A stretch of DNA of 64,000 nt from positions 59,435,534 through 59,499,533 of the forward strand of contig CM067343.1 of assembly GCA_034190875.2 (NCBI GenBank), in the 5' to 3' direction. Positions within the stretch are counted from its first letter, which is position 1; each line of letters opens with the position of its first letter. Below the pieces are notes generated by a model. It saw nothing but the letters and a program-made list of their open reading frames with translations, had not been told where the DNA came from and made no database searches. The position numbers and the translations under genes were made by a program. Shown here piece by piece: positions 1 to 10,207 of this stretch. The stretch comes from Urechis unicinctus (Eukaryota > Annelida > Polychaeta > Xenopneusta > Urechidae).

Positions 1-94
1 GTATATACTGTCTTTTCTTCTCAGCGACAGTGTGCACCGGAGGTTACTGTGCAATCAAAGCGGGTATATATACACAATATGTGTGTGTGTCTAT

Positions 95-215
95 ATATAT
101 ATATATTATATAGGGTCAGATAGATATAGATATATGTTATATATATATATATATATCCTATATATATATCTATATAGATATATATATATAGAGATCCTCT
201 CTATCTCTCGGTTGA

Positions 216-252
<37 letters not shown>
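95..252. repeat. TA-rich microsatellite
   Basis: Long runs of TA with scattered interruptions. The Tc1-like element at 256-1248 is inserted at its right edge, and TA repeats resume after 1249, as expected of an element that targets TA. Confidence 0.9.
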
Positions 253-255
<3 letters not shown>

Positions 256-1248
256 TGGGTGTCACTAGAAACGCACCACTCACATGTTGTGAAATATATA
301 AAGTTAGGAAAATGCCACAGTCTGTTTTTTTCTTGTAATATGTAGTCACACATCTTGCCTTGCTGGGTCTGATCACCTGTCTTTGTGCGGCCATGCGTGA
401 CGACTGCAAAAACAAAAGAATGGACCCAGAGTGGGAAAGTAAAACTCGCAAAATGGCCTACTGACACAACAACAAAGTCAATGACGAGAAGAGCATTATT
501 ACAGATTAACATTAAGCGTTATCACATTAAGCAACCCGGGGCAGTGTTAGTAGTGTTTGTGTCGTCCATCATGGGCAATGCACTCTCTGCATCGCTTGTG
601 CATCGTGCTGATGAGGCAGCAAACCAGCTGCTGAAGGATGCGCTCCCATGGTTCGTTCAACAACTGGTGAAGATCAGCTAGCTGGGGATGGGGCCGCAGA
701 CGTTGGCACACCTTGGCACGTAAGACCTTCCTCAGGTTCTCTATCGGCGACAGATCAGGGGACTGTTGAGTACCCATCGACTACGTGAAGATGCGTCTTT
801 TCGTCCAAACCATGACACTCGGACACTGAGAGCTATCCCGTTCTTGCACACAGCAAGGGCGATATCACTCCCCACGCGCCTCCAAACGTGCCCTTGGCGG
901 GCCTTCCTGAGGCTGTACCTTGCCTCATCAGAGACGAGAACGCGTCGCCACTATTGCCTTGTGAACCTCTTGGCCCATTGGTGCTCTGCGGTGTTCAGCT
1001 GTCAAGACATCCTTGGTGGCTGGTCTGTGCCCATGCAGGCATGAGCCTATTACCTGCGAGTTCTTTCTTTTGACTTTGGCCACTATCTTTAAATCTGGAG
1101 CCCTTGCGCTTGATCGCACACCGATAGGTGATCTACCCTTGCATAACACAACCTGTGGCTGTATATTGTAGCAGAAGTTAGCAATATGCTATTGTGATAA
1201 CTGGACATATTTCAGATTATGCGAGTGGTGCGTTTCTAGTGACACCCA
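256..1248 (-). mobile_element. Tc1-like DNA transposon, decayed copy (~1 kb)
   Basis: A 26-bp perfect inverted repeat bounds the element (256-281 and 1223-1248, starting TGGGTGTCACTAG). Both ends abut TA-rich DNA, matching the TA target of Tc1/mariner. At ~1 kb it is shorter than a full Tc1 element (~1.3-1.6 kb). Remains of a Tc1-type transposase lie on the minus strand inside. Non-autonomous. Confidence 0.85.
547..1149 (-). pseudogene. Tc1-like transposase remnant
   Basis: Two minus-strand pieces in different frames recall Tc1 transposases. The upstream piece (928-1149) contains VLTAEHRRA, like the family motif that follows the helix-turn-helix domain. The downstream piece (547-777) contains SPDLSPIENL, the motif just before the last acidic residue of the DDE core. 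The pieces are separated by stops and a frame change, and the N-terminus is missing, so no functional transposase is encoded. Confidence 0.75.
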
Positions 1249-1260
1249 CTATATATACAT

Positions 1261-3180
1261 GTATATATACATATATTCATATATATTTTTGTTTAGAGAT
1301 AACATTTGTGTAATATTGGAAGACATGCCGTTGGCGTTTGTGCCGACTCTAGTTACATGTGGTTTTACCTTCCTTAATTTCGCTGACTTTCACGGTGGCA
1401 ACGAACGAACTATAAACTAGCTGGAGATTTCCAAACAGTTTCATTGTTATTCTCATCGCTTCGTCCAGGTATCTAGTTTTAAGCCTGTCGCCGAAAAGAT
1501 CGAGGTAGTCTTTTGCTCTGTGGACAAACGTTTTTATTTCACGTAAAGAAACTGTTAATAGCCCAGAATTGATGTATGGTTATTGTACGTAGCGTGATGG
1601 TTGATTATGTTATGATTGACGGCTTAGGCCAGGCTCCCCCTGTAGAGTAGAACCATGTGTCATAATGAGGCGTTCTAAAGTCATAACGGTCTAAAGTGAT
1701 AATGTTGACCTCCGTCAGGCCACGTGACGAGTGTTCTTTGATGTTAGTTGTTGGGGGTCAGTCTAATTTATGCATGTATGTTTATGTTCTGGGGCCAAAT
1801 GGAAGGCCATTTAAGTTTAAGTCACATTATATGTAATGTCCTGTGTAATGTTAATCGTATGTTTATATGTAAATGTCTTGGCCAACTGAAAGGCCATTCA
1901 AGTTTAAAGTGATTCGCCTTACATATAGCTTAGTGAATTCATGATGAATTAATGAGGCGTCTGCCCATTTGGTCGCACGCCAAACGAAATGGTATATAAA
2001 GACCTCAAGAACTGAGGACGGGAGATAATTCGAAATCATTCGGAAATCCAGAGAGACCAACCAACTGCGTTGGCCTTATTCATTACCAACTATCTCTCTG
2101 GTGCGGAGTCTAGCAGTAGTGTGAAGTCTAATTCAGTGACTACACTCTGTGAAAATGAACACGCAGAATATCTTTGTGCTAGAGCATGGGACTCGCAAAG
2201 CCTTGCCGTGACCCTATCGTTATCCCTGCCACGATCTACACAATTTCCCCCTTGTGACGTAACACTAATTCTAACCGTGACCCCAACCTTATCCTTGTCA
2301 TAACCATACCCTAATCTGCGTTGTGTACTTGCCTTAATACCCTCCCATTCCTTAAGACAACAATATATCGCGACTGTCTAGGGCTCTATTGTCTGTCTGC
2401 ACCCTCAGTTGCGCTCGGACACCAATGCTATTACTCGGATTTGCGTTTCGACCCTGCCCCTAATGCACACATGACATCCAACATAAAAATCAACACAACT
2501 GTATCACGTCGGCTATTTCCAGAGCGCTCCATATGGATGTGAGCTGAGGACAAACAATTTTGGTTCAACACAAAGAAAGACGGTATAACACAGGTATATT
2601 GGTTACATCATATTTCGATGGATCCGTACATATATCTATCGCACCCTGTCTCAAGCCCAAGCATCTTCCTCTAAATTCTAACACAGATTACTAGAAAAAC
2701 AAACGTACCGCATGTCGTCTCTGAAGCTGTTATCGATTTCAATATGATTTGCAAAGAAAGGGCAAGAAACCCGAGTTCCAATATATGAGCTACGATTTGT
2801 GGACCATTTCGGAACTTTCTGACGCTAAATAGCAATATTCGCGTGAAGCTGACTTATCCGATGCTTAATATGGACATTATATAGTGTTGTTGTTGGCTAC
2901 TGAATCAATATAGGTGCTCAGTTATAAACGCTTTGGTAAGCTTGTTCTTCATCTGGACAGAAACGGGGTCGATTAGTAATAGTTTTTCCTCGCATCCTGG
3001 TGATTATAGCAGCATCGGATCGATGAACCCTGCCATGCACGTCCCCTCTGTTTTCCTACATGCTCATAGCTCTGGTTAGTAGATGTGAGTGGATCTTCAT
3101 AAACAAATCGAATACCCAAGCAGTCCTGTTATTCAAATATGATACAAAGGTGTCAAATTGCAAGTAGAAACAAAGAAACT
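1261..3180. other. No recognisable gene; weak LTR-like promoter patch
   Basis: No convincing coding exon. About 1777-1845 and 1859-1927 are a diverged direct duplication (a shared GGCCA...AAGGCCATT core). A TATA-like box (GGTATATAAAG) lies near 1990, followed by short palindromic sequence, which could be the edge of an old LTR or promoter, but no partner LTR is seen. Confidence 0.4.
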
Positions 3181-3183
3181 AGC

Positions 3184-3208
3184 TATGGTTGGCCGTGGTG
3201 GACATAAC
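3184..3208 (+). repeat. Left inverted repeat of the MULE candidate
   Basis: A 25-bp sequence (TATGGTTGGCCGTGG...CATAAC) found perfectly inverted at 16084-16108. Similarity stops just inside both copies. Confidence 0.75.
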
Positions 3209-3211
3209 GCT

Positions 3212-3465
3212 CAACTGTTGCGCGCAATTAAATGTGTAGTTGCGCGCAAGTTAATCAGCCAATCAGAGAACACATTTTGATTGCGCGTAGCTTAATTTGA
3301 CCAATCCCAGAAAAGAAATTAGTTGCGCACAACTAAATCAGCCAATCACAGAACAGGAATTAGATACGAGCAACTAAATCAGTCAATCACAGAACAGGAA
3401 TTAGTTGCACGCAACTAAATCAGCCAATCACAGATCAGGAATTAGTTGCTAATCAGACAATCAGG
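3212..3465. repeat. Subterminal ~42-bp tandem repeats
   Basis: About five diverged units of the form TTAGTTGCGCGCAACTAA + ATCAGCCAATCACAGAACAGGA. Each unit holds a short palindrome (TTAGTTGC..GCAACTAA) and a CCAAT-like box. They start a few bases inside the left inverted repeat, where transposase-binding sites of large DNA transposons usually lie. Confidence 0.7.
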
Positions 3466-3539
3466 GTTTTTTTCGCCTAATTGTTCCTCACTTGATGTCG
3501 TTTTCCTTGTCGGCATTTCAGATAAACCACCAATCAGAA

Positions 3540-4545
3540 TCGCCGACTTTTTACCAGGCCCCTCAGCTGAGCCTCTATATGTTCATTGAGATTTGTGATG
3601 AGGCTCCAGGACCCTCATCATTCTCTGAGGCTCCAGGAACCTCAGCTGAGCCTTAATATGTTCATTAAGACTTGTGATGAGGCTCCAGGACCCTCATCAT
3701 TCTCTGAGGCTCCAGGAACCTCAGCTGAGCCTTAATATGTTCATTAAGACTTGTGATGAGGCTCCAGGACTCTCATCATTCTCTGAGGCTGCAGGACCCT
3801 CAGCTGAGCCATGATGTGATGAGGCTCCAGGACCCTCATCATTCTCTGAGGCTCCAGGAATCTCAGCTTAGCCTCAATATGTTCATTGAGAATTGTGATG
3901 AGGCTCCAGGACCCTCATCATTATCTGAGGCTCCAGGACCCTCAGCTGAGCCTTAATATGTACTTTGAGAATTGTGATGAGGCTCCAGGACCCTCAGCTA
4001 AGCCATGATGTGATGAGGCTCCAGGACCCTCACCATTCTCTGAGGCTCTAGGAACCTCAGCTGAGCCTTAATATGTTCATTAGGACTTGTGATGAGGCTC
4101 CAGGAACCTCAGCTGAGCCTTAATATGTTCATTTAGACTTGTGATGAGGCTCCAGGACCCTCATCATTCTCTTAGGCTCCAGGACCCTCAGCTTAGCCTC
4201 AATATGTTCAATGAGAATTGTGATGAGGCTCCAGGACCCTCAGCTGAGCCTTAATATGTACTTAGAGACTTGTGATGAGGCTCCAGGACCCTCATCATTC
4301 GCTGAGCCTTCAGGACCTTCAGCTTAGCCTTAATATGTTCATTGAGACTTGGGATGAGGCTCTAGGACCCTCATAATTCTCTGAGGCTCTAGGAATCTCA
4401 GCTGAGCCCTAATATGTTCATTAAGACTTGTGATGGGGCTGCAGGACCCTCAGCTGAGCCTTAATATGTTAATTAAGACTTGTGATGAGGCTCCAGGACC
4501 TTGATTATTCTCGGAGGCTCCTGGACCCTCAGCTGAGCTTACATG
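3540..4545. repeat. ~79-bp minisatellite with nested GAGGCTCCAGGA motifs
   Basis: Roughly a dozen imperfect units built from GATGAGGCTCCAGGACCCTC, CATCATTCTCTGAGGCTCC, AGCTGAGCC and TTAATATGTTCATTAAGAC. Some units have lost or doubled sub-blocks. It ends shortly before the first Ulp1-like exon. Open frames across it are repeat artefacts. Confidence 0.85.
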
Positions 4546-4602
4546 TATTAAATTGTGTGTATACATAAGCTGCAATGATGATGTTCATTTTCTCCTCTCC
4601 AG

Positions 4603-6855
4603 GCCATAGATGGCTATCTCTTCATATTGAAGCATGAGATGGTGAGTGAAATTACTATATTCAATCCTCTGTTTTTACTAAATGACTAATGTGACTAACC
4701 AATAGTGAATAGATAATGGTATGTTGAAGGGTAAGATATGCACAATATGGTGTTGAGTGTTTGGTATTTTGCCATATAGAGCAAAACTTAATCTAATGTT
4801 TACTATTTTAGTATGAATTACTAGGAATTAGATCATTCTGCAATTGGTTTCCAGCAACAGAGGAAAGTTCATCACCTGTGCACACAGGTGTTGACTCAGA
4901 TTTTTCTCATTGGAGATACCTCAATGATGAAAGGGGTGTGTATCTAATATAATGCCCAACACATTAAAAGAAAACTTGGAAGTGATTATAACAAGTTGCA
5001 AGAATAATCAATGGTTTGACTTTGATTTATTGTAGAGTCAACCTGACTTTGAGAACGTCGATGCATTCATCGGTGTTGTAAATGAATCCAGACGCTGGAC
5101 TGCTGTGGTAAGTTTGATTATGCTGCTTTAACCTCCATATGATACTTTAGAGATCAAGATCAATTTCGAAATGATTTTCTAAATTTTATGAAACACTGCT
5201 TTGTACTTGCAAAGGATAAATCCATTTGAATATTTGTGGTATGCAGATGTCCACAACCGATCGCTTACATACCTAAATTCTTTGGGTGAAAAATCTGTGG
5301 TGATGGGGAAATTCCTCACCAATTGGAGGTTAGTGCAAACCATTACGTTTCATGTCCATGACATACGTAGGGCATTCTACACTTTTTTCTTATTAATTTT
5401 CTTTCAGGAAGTTCATCCATAAATATGAGGGTTTGAGAGGAAGGTGGAAAGTCCACACTAGAAAACATCCACTTCAGAAGGACAGTGTTGCATGCGGTGT
5501 GTATGCCATCAAGGTAAGGATATCTTCAATTTTGGTATTGACATGCATAGTTATCAAAATATGTCAACGCTCTAATTTTGGAACCCCTTACAAAAGAACA
5601 CTTGCTCTGAATGATGTTATCTGAATGCAGTTTCTAGAGCAAATATTAAGAGAAGAGGCACTTGAGGTGGATGTTGTAGAATCAAGGAGATCTATCCAAA
5701 AGAAACTTATATGGGTACAATTCTTTCTTATGTGTGGCATACTGCTAAATAAATAAATGCCTATCAGCCCATGATTCATCACATGTTTTTGTACAAAATG
5801 CCTGTAACAGTATATGCAAGTAAATACCAAGTGCTTTATGCACTTTAATTTTCAGTGATTCAAAAGAAATCCAAGAAAACCAAGTTCCAGGTAACAGGTT
5901 CTTTCTAAAATTATCAGTGCAAAATGGTACAGGTCTCATCAGCTAGCTTAGAAATTAAAACAAATGCTCATGAGTGTTGTGCTCTTTTTAATGTATGCCT
6001 TGCAGAAATTATTATTTTTGTCTGGATTCACCGAATTTGTTTTCCTAAAGCTTAATACTGAAAGAATGTCTTAGGGAGTTGTTTCAACCTGACTGCCTTG
6101 CTTAGATGGCCTCTGCACAAATATTATCTTTTAATCTTCCCTTAGTAAACCATGTTCTGGTCATATCCCATTACAGGTTGTTCCTATCTTGGGCAAATTT
6201 GTCCTGCCTTTGCTAATGACTCTTTTGTATGATGTTTATTCAAATACAGTGGCTTTGAGTCAGTAGTTGATAATTATGTATTTAGAGGATTGATAGCCCT
6301 GTACCTTTCCATGCAGATTAAACTTTGCTGTGACCCTCATTGCATGTGCATTGCTTGGACCCAGGGCTAAATGATATATTGAAGCACCCATACATGTGGA
6401 TAATGGAATGCAGGTAATACATATTTATTCTTTTACAGGCTAATGAACAGCCAAAGGAAGAAGAAGAAGAGTCAGGAAAGCTGCCAGCAGAAGAGTCTGG
6501 AAAGCCGCCAGCAGAAGAGTCCAGAAAGCTGCCAGCAGAAGAATCCGGAAAGCTGCAAGCAGAAGAGTCCGGAAAGCTGCCATCAGAAGAGTCTGGAAAG
6601 CCGCCAGCAGAAGAGTCCGGAAAGCTGCCAGCAGAAGAATCCAGAAAGCTGCCAGCAGAAGAATCCGGAAAGCTGCCAGCAGAAGAGTCTGGAAAGCTGC
6701 CAGCAGAAGATTCTGGAAAGCTGCCAGCAGAAGAGTCTGGAAAGCTGCCAGCAGAAGAGTCTGGAAAGCCGCCAGCAAAAGAATCCGGAAAGCTGCCAGC
6801 AGAAGAATCCGGAAAGCTGCCAGCAGAAGAATCCGGAAAGCTGCCAGCAGAATAG
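4603..6855 (+). CDS. Ulp1/SENP (C48)-like gene of the MULE, with 8-residue repeat tail
   Basis: Likely exons: 4603-4641, 4855-4935, 5036-5107, 5215-5328, 5408-5513, 5631-5714, 6439-6855. Most junctions are GT-AG and in phase; 5107/5215 is off by one base. The start is not found. The core reads VVNESRRWTAV, then NPFEYLWYADVH..LTYLNSLG, then PLQKDSVACGVYAIKFLEQIL, matching the C48 fold (HW...DSL...Q..CG). The catalytic Gln and Cys (TGC at 5493-5495) are present, but the His position is Arg and the Asp of the usual DSL is Asn. The last exon encodes about 16 acidic EESGKLPA repeats and stops at TAG 6853-6855. Ulp1 domains cleave SUMO-like proteins; their role in transposons is unknown. Confidence 0.65.
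6466..6852 (+). repeat. 24-bp coding minisatellite (EESGKLPA)n
   Basis: About 16 units of a 24-bp sequence, so each unit is 8 codons. Units differ mainly at synonymous or conservative positions (L/P, G/R, E/K). All three plus frames are mostly open; the phase arriving from the upstream exon selects EESGKLPA. The antisense LLLAAF reading is a shadow. Confidence 0.9.
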
Positions 6856-6868
6856 CTCTCATGTAAGT

Positions 6869-9118
6869 GCTCTTTTTAAAGTTAAAACATACTTATTATG
6901 GCATGATCATGAATTTCAGGCTTTTTTTACTTGTGATTATCAAACAAAATTTGAGACTCACAAATGAACATTTTTTTAGTTTAAGTCCCATCCAGGCTCC
7001 ATCTTAATTTGGGAAAAAGGAAGCAGAGGGTGTGCAAAGTCACTGCAGGGGAGCTGTTGAGACGATGTGGGGGGCCTGAGTATTACTCAGCTGGCGCTGT
7101 AAAGGCCATGATGCGTTGGAGAACCACGTCTGTTTTACCTAAACATATACCAATTACACCATCAAAGATTGGAGAGTCATCTTACTTCTCCCTTTTTCTT
7201 GAAGGTATTTGAATCTTCTACAGTTGATTATAGTTGATTCCTTAAATATCCACTTTGAACATTTTTATCATAGTGATTCTGTTGGCTGAGTTGTAATGAG
7301 GAAGCTTTTGAAGGTATCAATACCATAACCACTTCATTGCTGTTTGAAGATGATTCGAAGAGATTGGCACAGGATTTCAATGCTCTTGTGAGCAGAAATA
7401 TAAACCCGATCGAGTGGACGGACAGCCCCATCAGTCAGGTCAACAGGGAGGAGTGCAGGTCAGACTAGGCTTATACTCTACAGCTTTGCAGTGGTTTTTA
7501 GCTTATTCTCCTAATGTTGAGATCTTGTATATTTCAATGGCTTTGCAAACCTATCTTGTTCAGTGCATATTTATGCAAAGTGCTGGATTATCAAATTCTG
7601 GTGTTATCAGTGGAAACGCTCTTTTTAAAGTTAAAACATACTTATTATGGCATGATCATGAATTTCAGGCTTTTTTTACTTGTGATTATCAAACAAAATT
7701 TGAGACTCACAAATGAACATTTTTTTAGTTTAAGTCCCATCCAGGCTCCATCTTAATTTGGGAAAAAGGAAGCAGAGGGTGTGCAAAGTCACTGCAGGGG
7801 AGCTGTTGAGACGATGTGGGGGGCCTGAGTATTACTCAGCTGGCGCTGTAAAGGCCATGATGCGTTAGAGAACCACGTCTGTTTTACCTAAACATATACC
7901 AATTACACCATCAAAGATTGGAGAGTCATCTTACTTCTCCCTTTTTCTTGAAGGTATTTGAATCTTCTACAGTTGATTATAGTTGATTCCTTAAATATCC
8001 ACTTTGAACATTTTTATCATAGTGATTCTGTTGGCTGAGTTGTAATGAGGAAGCTTTTGAAGGTATCAATACCATAACCACTTCGTTGCTGTTTGAAGAT
8101 GATTCGAAGAGATAGGCACAGGATTTCAAATGCTCTTGTGAGCAGAAATATAAACCCGATCGAGTGGACGGACAGCCCCATCAGTCAGGTCAACAGGGAG
8201 CAGTGCAGGTCAGACTAGGCTTATACTCTACAGCTTTGCAGTGGTTTTTAGCTTATTCTCCTAATGTTGAGATCTTGTATATTTCAATGGCTTTGCAAAC
8301 CTATCTTGTTCAGTACATATTTATGCAAAGTGCTGGATTATCAAATTCTGGTGTTATCAGTGGAAACGCTCTTTTTAAAGTTAAAACATACTTATTATGG
8401 CATGATCATGAATTTCAGGCTTTTTTTACTTGTGATTATCAAACAAAATTTGAGACTCACAAATGAACATTTTTTTAGTTTAAGTCCCATCCAGGCTCCA
8501 TCTTAATTTGGGAAAAAGGAAGCAGAGGGTGTGCAAAGTCACTGCAGGGGAGCTGTTGAGACGATGTGGGGGGCCTGAGTATTACTCAGCTGGCGCTGTA
8601 AAGGCCATGATGCGTTAGAGAACCACACGTCTGTTTTACCTAAACATATACCAATTACACCATCAAAGATTGGAGAGTCATCTTACTTCTCCCTTTTTCT
8701 TGAAGGTATTTGAATCTTCTACAGTTGATTATAGTTGATTCCTTAAATATCCACTTTGAACATTTTTATCATAGTGATTCTGTTGGCTGAGTTGTAATGA
8801 GGAAGCTTTTGAAGGTATCAATACCATAACCACTTCGTTGCTGTTTGAAGATGATTCGAAGAGATAGGCACAGGATTTCAATGCTCTTGTGAGCAGAAAT
8901 ATAAACCCGATCGAGTGGACGGACAGCCCCATCAGTCAGGTCAACAGGGAGCAGTGCAGGTCAGACTAGGCTTATACTCTACAGCTTTGCAGTGGTTTTT
9001 AGCTTATTCTCCTAATGTTGAGATCTTGTATATTTCAATGGCTTTGCAAACCTATCTTGTTCAGTGCATATTTATGCAAAGTGCTGGATTATCAAATTCT
9101 GGTGTTATCAGTGGAAAC
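6869..9118 (+). repeat. Three tandem ~750-bp copies
   Basis: Copies at 6869-7617, 7618-8367 and 8368-9118 are nearly identical, so the amplification is recent. Copies 2 and 3 share two changes to TAG (7866-7868/8616-8618 and 8113-8115/8865-8867) against TGG and TTG in copy 1. Copy 2 has one extra A near 8127 and copy 3 a 2-bp insertion near 8625. Confidence 0.95.
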
Positions 9119-9422
9119 GTCTTTTGGAAAAACTATTCATATGGACTGTGCTTTAATCACCTTATCCTGAAATGAACATTTGAGGGTATTTAAGTTTTGA
9201 CTGAAGGCAAACCAGATTATCAAGGAAAATGGGCACAACTCAAAAGTAAAAACTATTCCATGGAAGAGGTGACTGCTGAGGCTCTTTTGATTTTTCTGTA
9301 GGTCGACTCTGAAGGAGATCTCGGATAACCTCAACTTGGACGACCTTGGTCTGGCCACACATGGGTTCGCCAAAGAAATTTTCAAGGGATTTTTCGGTCT
9401 CCTGGACCATTTGTTTAATTAA
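6996..9422 (+). CDS. AP-2-like DNA-binding protein in the MULE (exons triplicated)
   Basis: Exon A (6996-7204) contains KVTAGELLRRCGGPEYY, exon B (about 7301-7458) contains TTSLLFEDDSKRLAQDF, and the last exon (9302-9422) contains LGLATHGFAKEIF and ends in TAA. In this order they recall three blocks of the TFAP-2 C-terminal domain: the helix before LNAS, the TSLVEGEAVHLARDF block, and the (I/L)THGFG block. B joins the last exon in phase; A to B does not close cleanly by eye. Exons A and B recur in two further copies (7618-8367, 8368-9118), each with in-frame TAG stops, so only copy 1 looks coding. No upstream start was identified; it may be separate from, or spliced to, the Ulp1-like gene. 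Confidence 0.5.
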
Positions 9423-9454
9423 CCATTTTTGTATGTTATGTTGTAATGCTTCTG

Positions 9455-10020
9455 TACATAAAATGCTGATGATTAATATTTGTTTATGAAAGAAATACCA
9501 GATATCTTACAAAGTAAGCAAATGCTTTAATAACGTGTGCAGATGCCAAAAATAAAATACATAGGAAACTATAGAAAATTTGCAGCATATTTACATGGCA
9601 ATATAACAAAAATGCAGATAATGGTATAAATAGTAATTACAACATTAAACTCATACCAGAGTTGTCTCGCTGCACATTTATGTTTTGTATACCAGTGGTC
9701 CGATCAATAGGGCTGACCTCCTCTGTACATATGTTAATAAAATGGTGATGCTTTATATTTTCGTTTATGAAAGGAATACCAGATATCTTACAAAGTAAGC
9801 CGATGCTCTGATATAGAGGTCCGCACCGAAAACAAAATACACAGGAAACTATAGAACATTTGCTACATAGAATGTGCAGTTGTACATGGTAATATAACAA
9901 AAATGCAGATAATGGTTCCATAAATATTAAATACAACATCAAACTCATACCAGAGATATCTCGCTGCACATTTGTGTTTTGTATACCAGTGGTCCAATCA
10001 ATAGAGCTTACCTACTCCCA
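9455..10020. repeat. Two tandem diverged ~275-bp units
   Basis: About 9455-9727 and 9728-10020 are alignable throughout (shared ATACCAGATATCTTACAAAG, ATGCAGATAATGGT and CTCATACCAGAG blocks) with scattered substitutions. They lie between the convergent 3' ends of the plus- and minus-strand MULE genes. Confidence 0.85.
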
Positions 10021-10207
10021 TGACTCTCTTTTTCTTAAAACTGGTTTGGCGGGTTGACTTGGACTTAAAGTTCATTGGTGTCTAACTCCTTCAGGCTCTC
10101 TACCAATGCTGGACGATAGGAGTGCATTTGCCGAATTTTTTTTGTGTACTTACACTTGTGAACTGCCCAAACAACCCAGGAAGCTCAGTGAAGCTGCTGC
10201 TGAATGC

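Noticed and set aside
1770-2110. Possible solo LTR with a TATA box
   Set aside because: No TG..CA ends, no partner copy and no target duplication found; kept only as a note.
6440-6862. Antisense frame of 140 codons (LLLAAF repeats)
   Set aside because: Shadow of the 24-bp coding minisatellite of the plus-strand gene.
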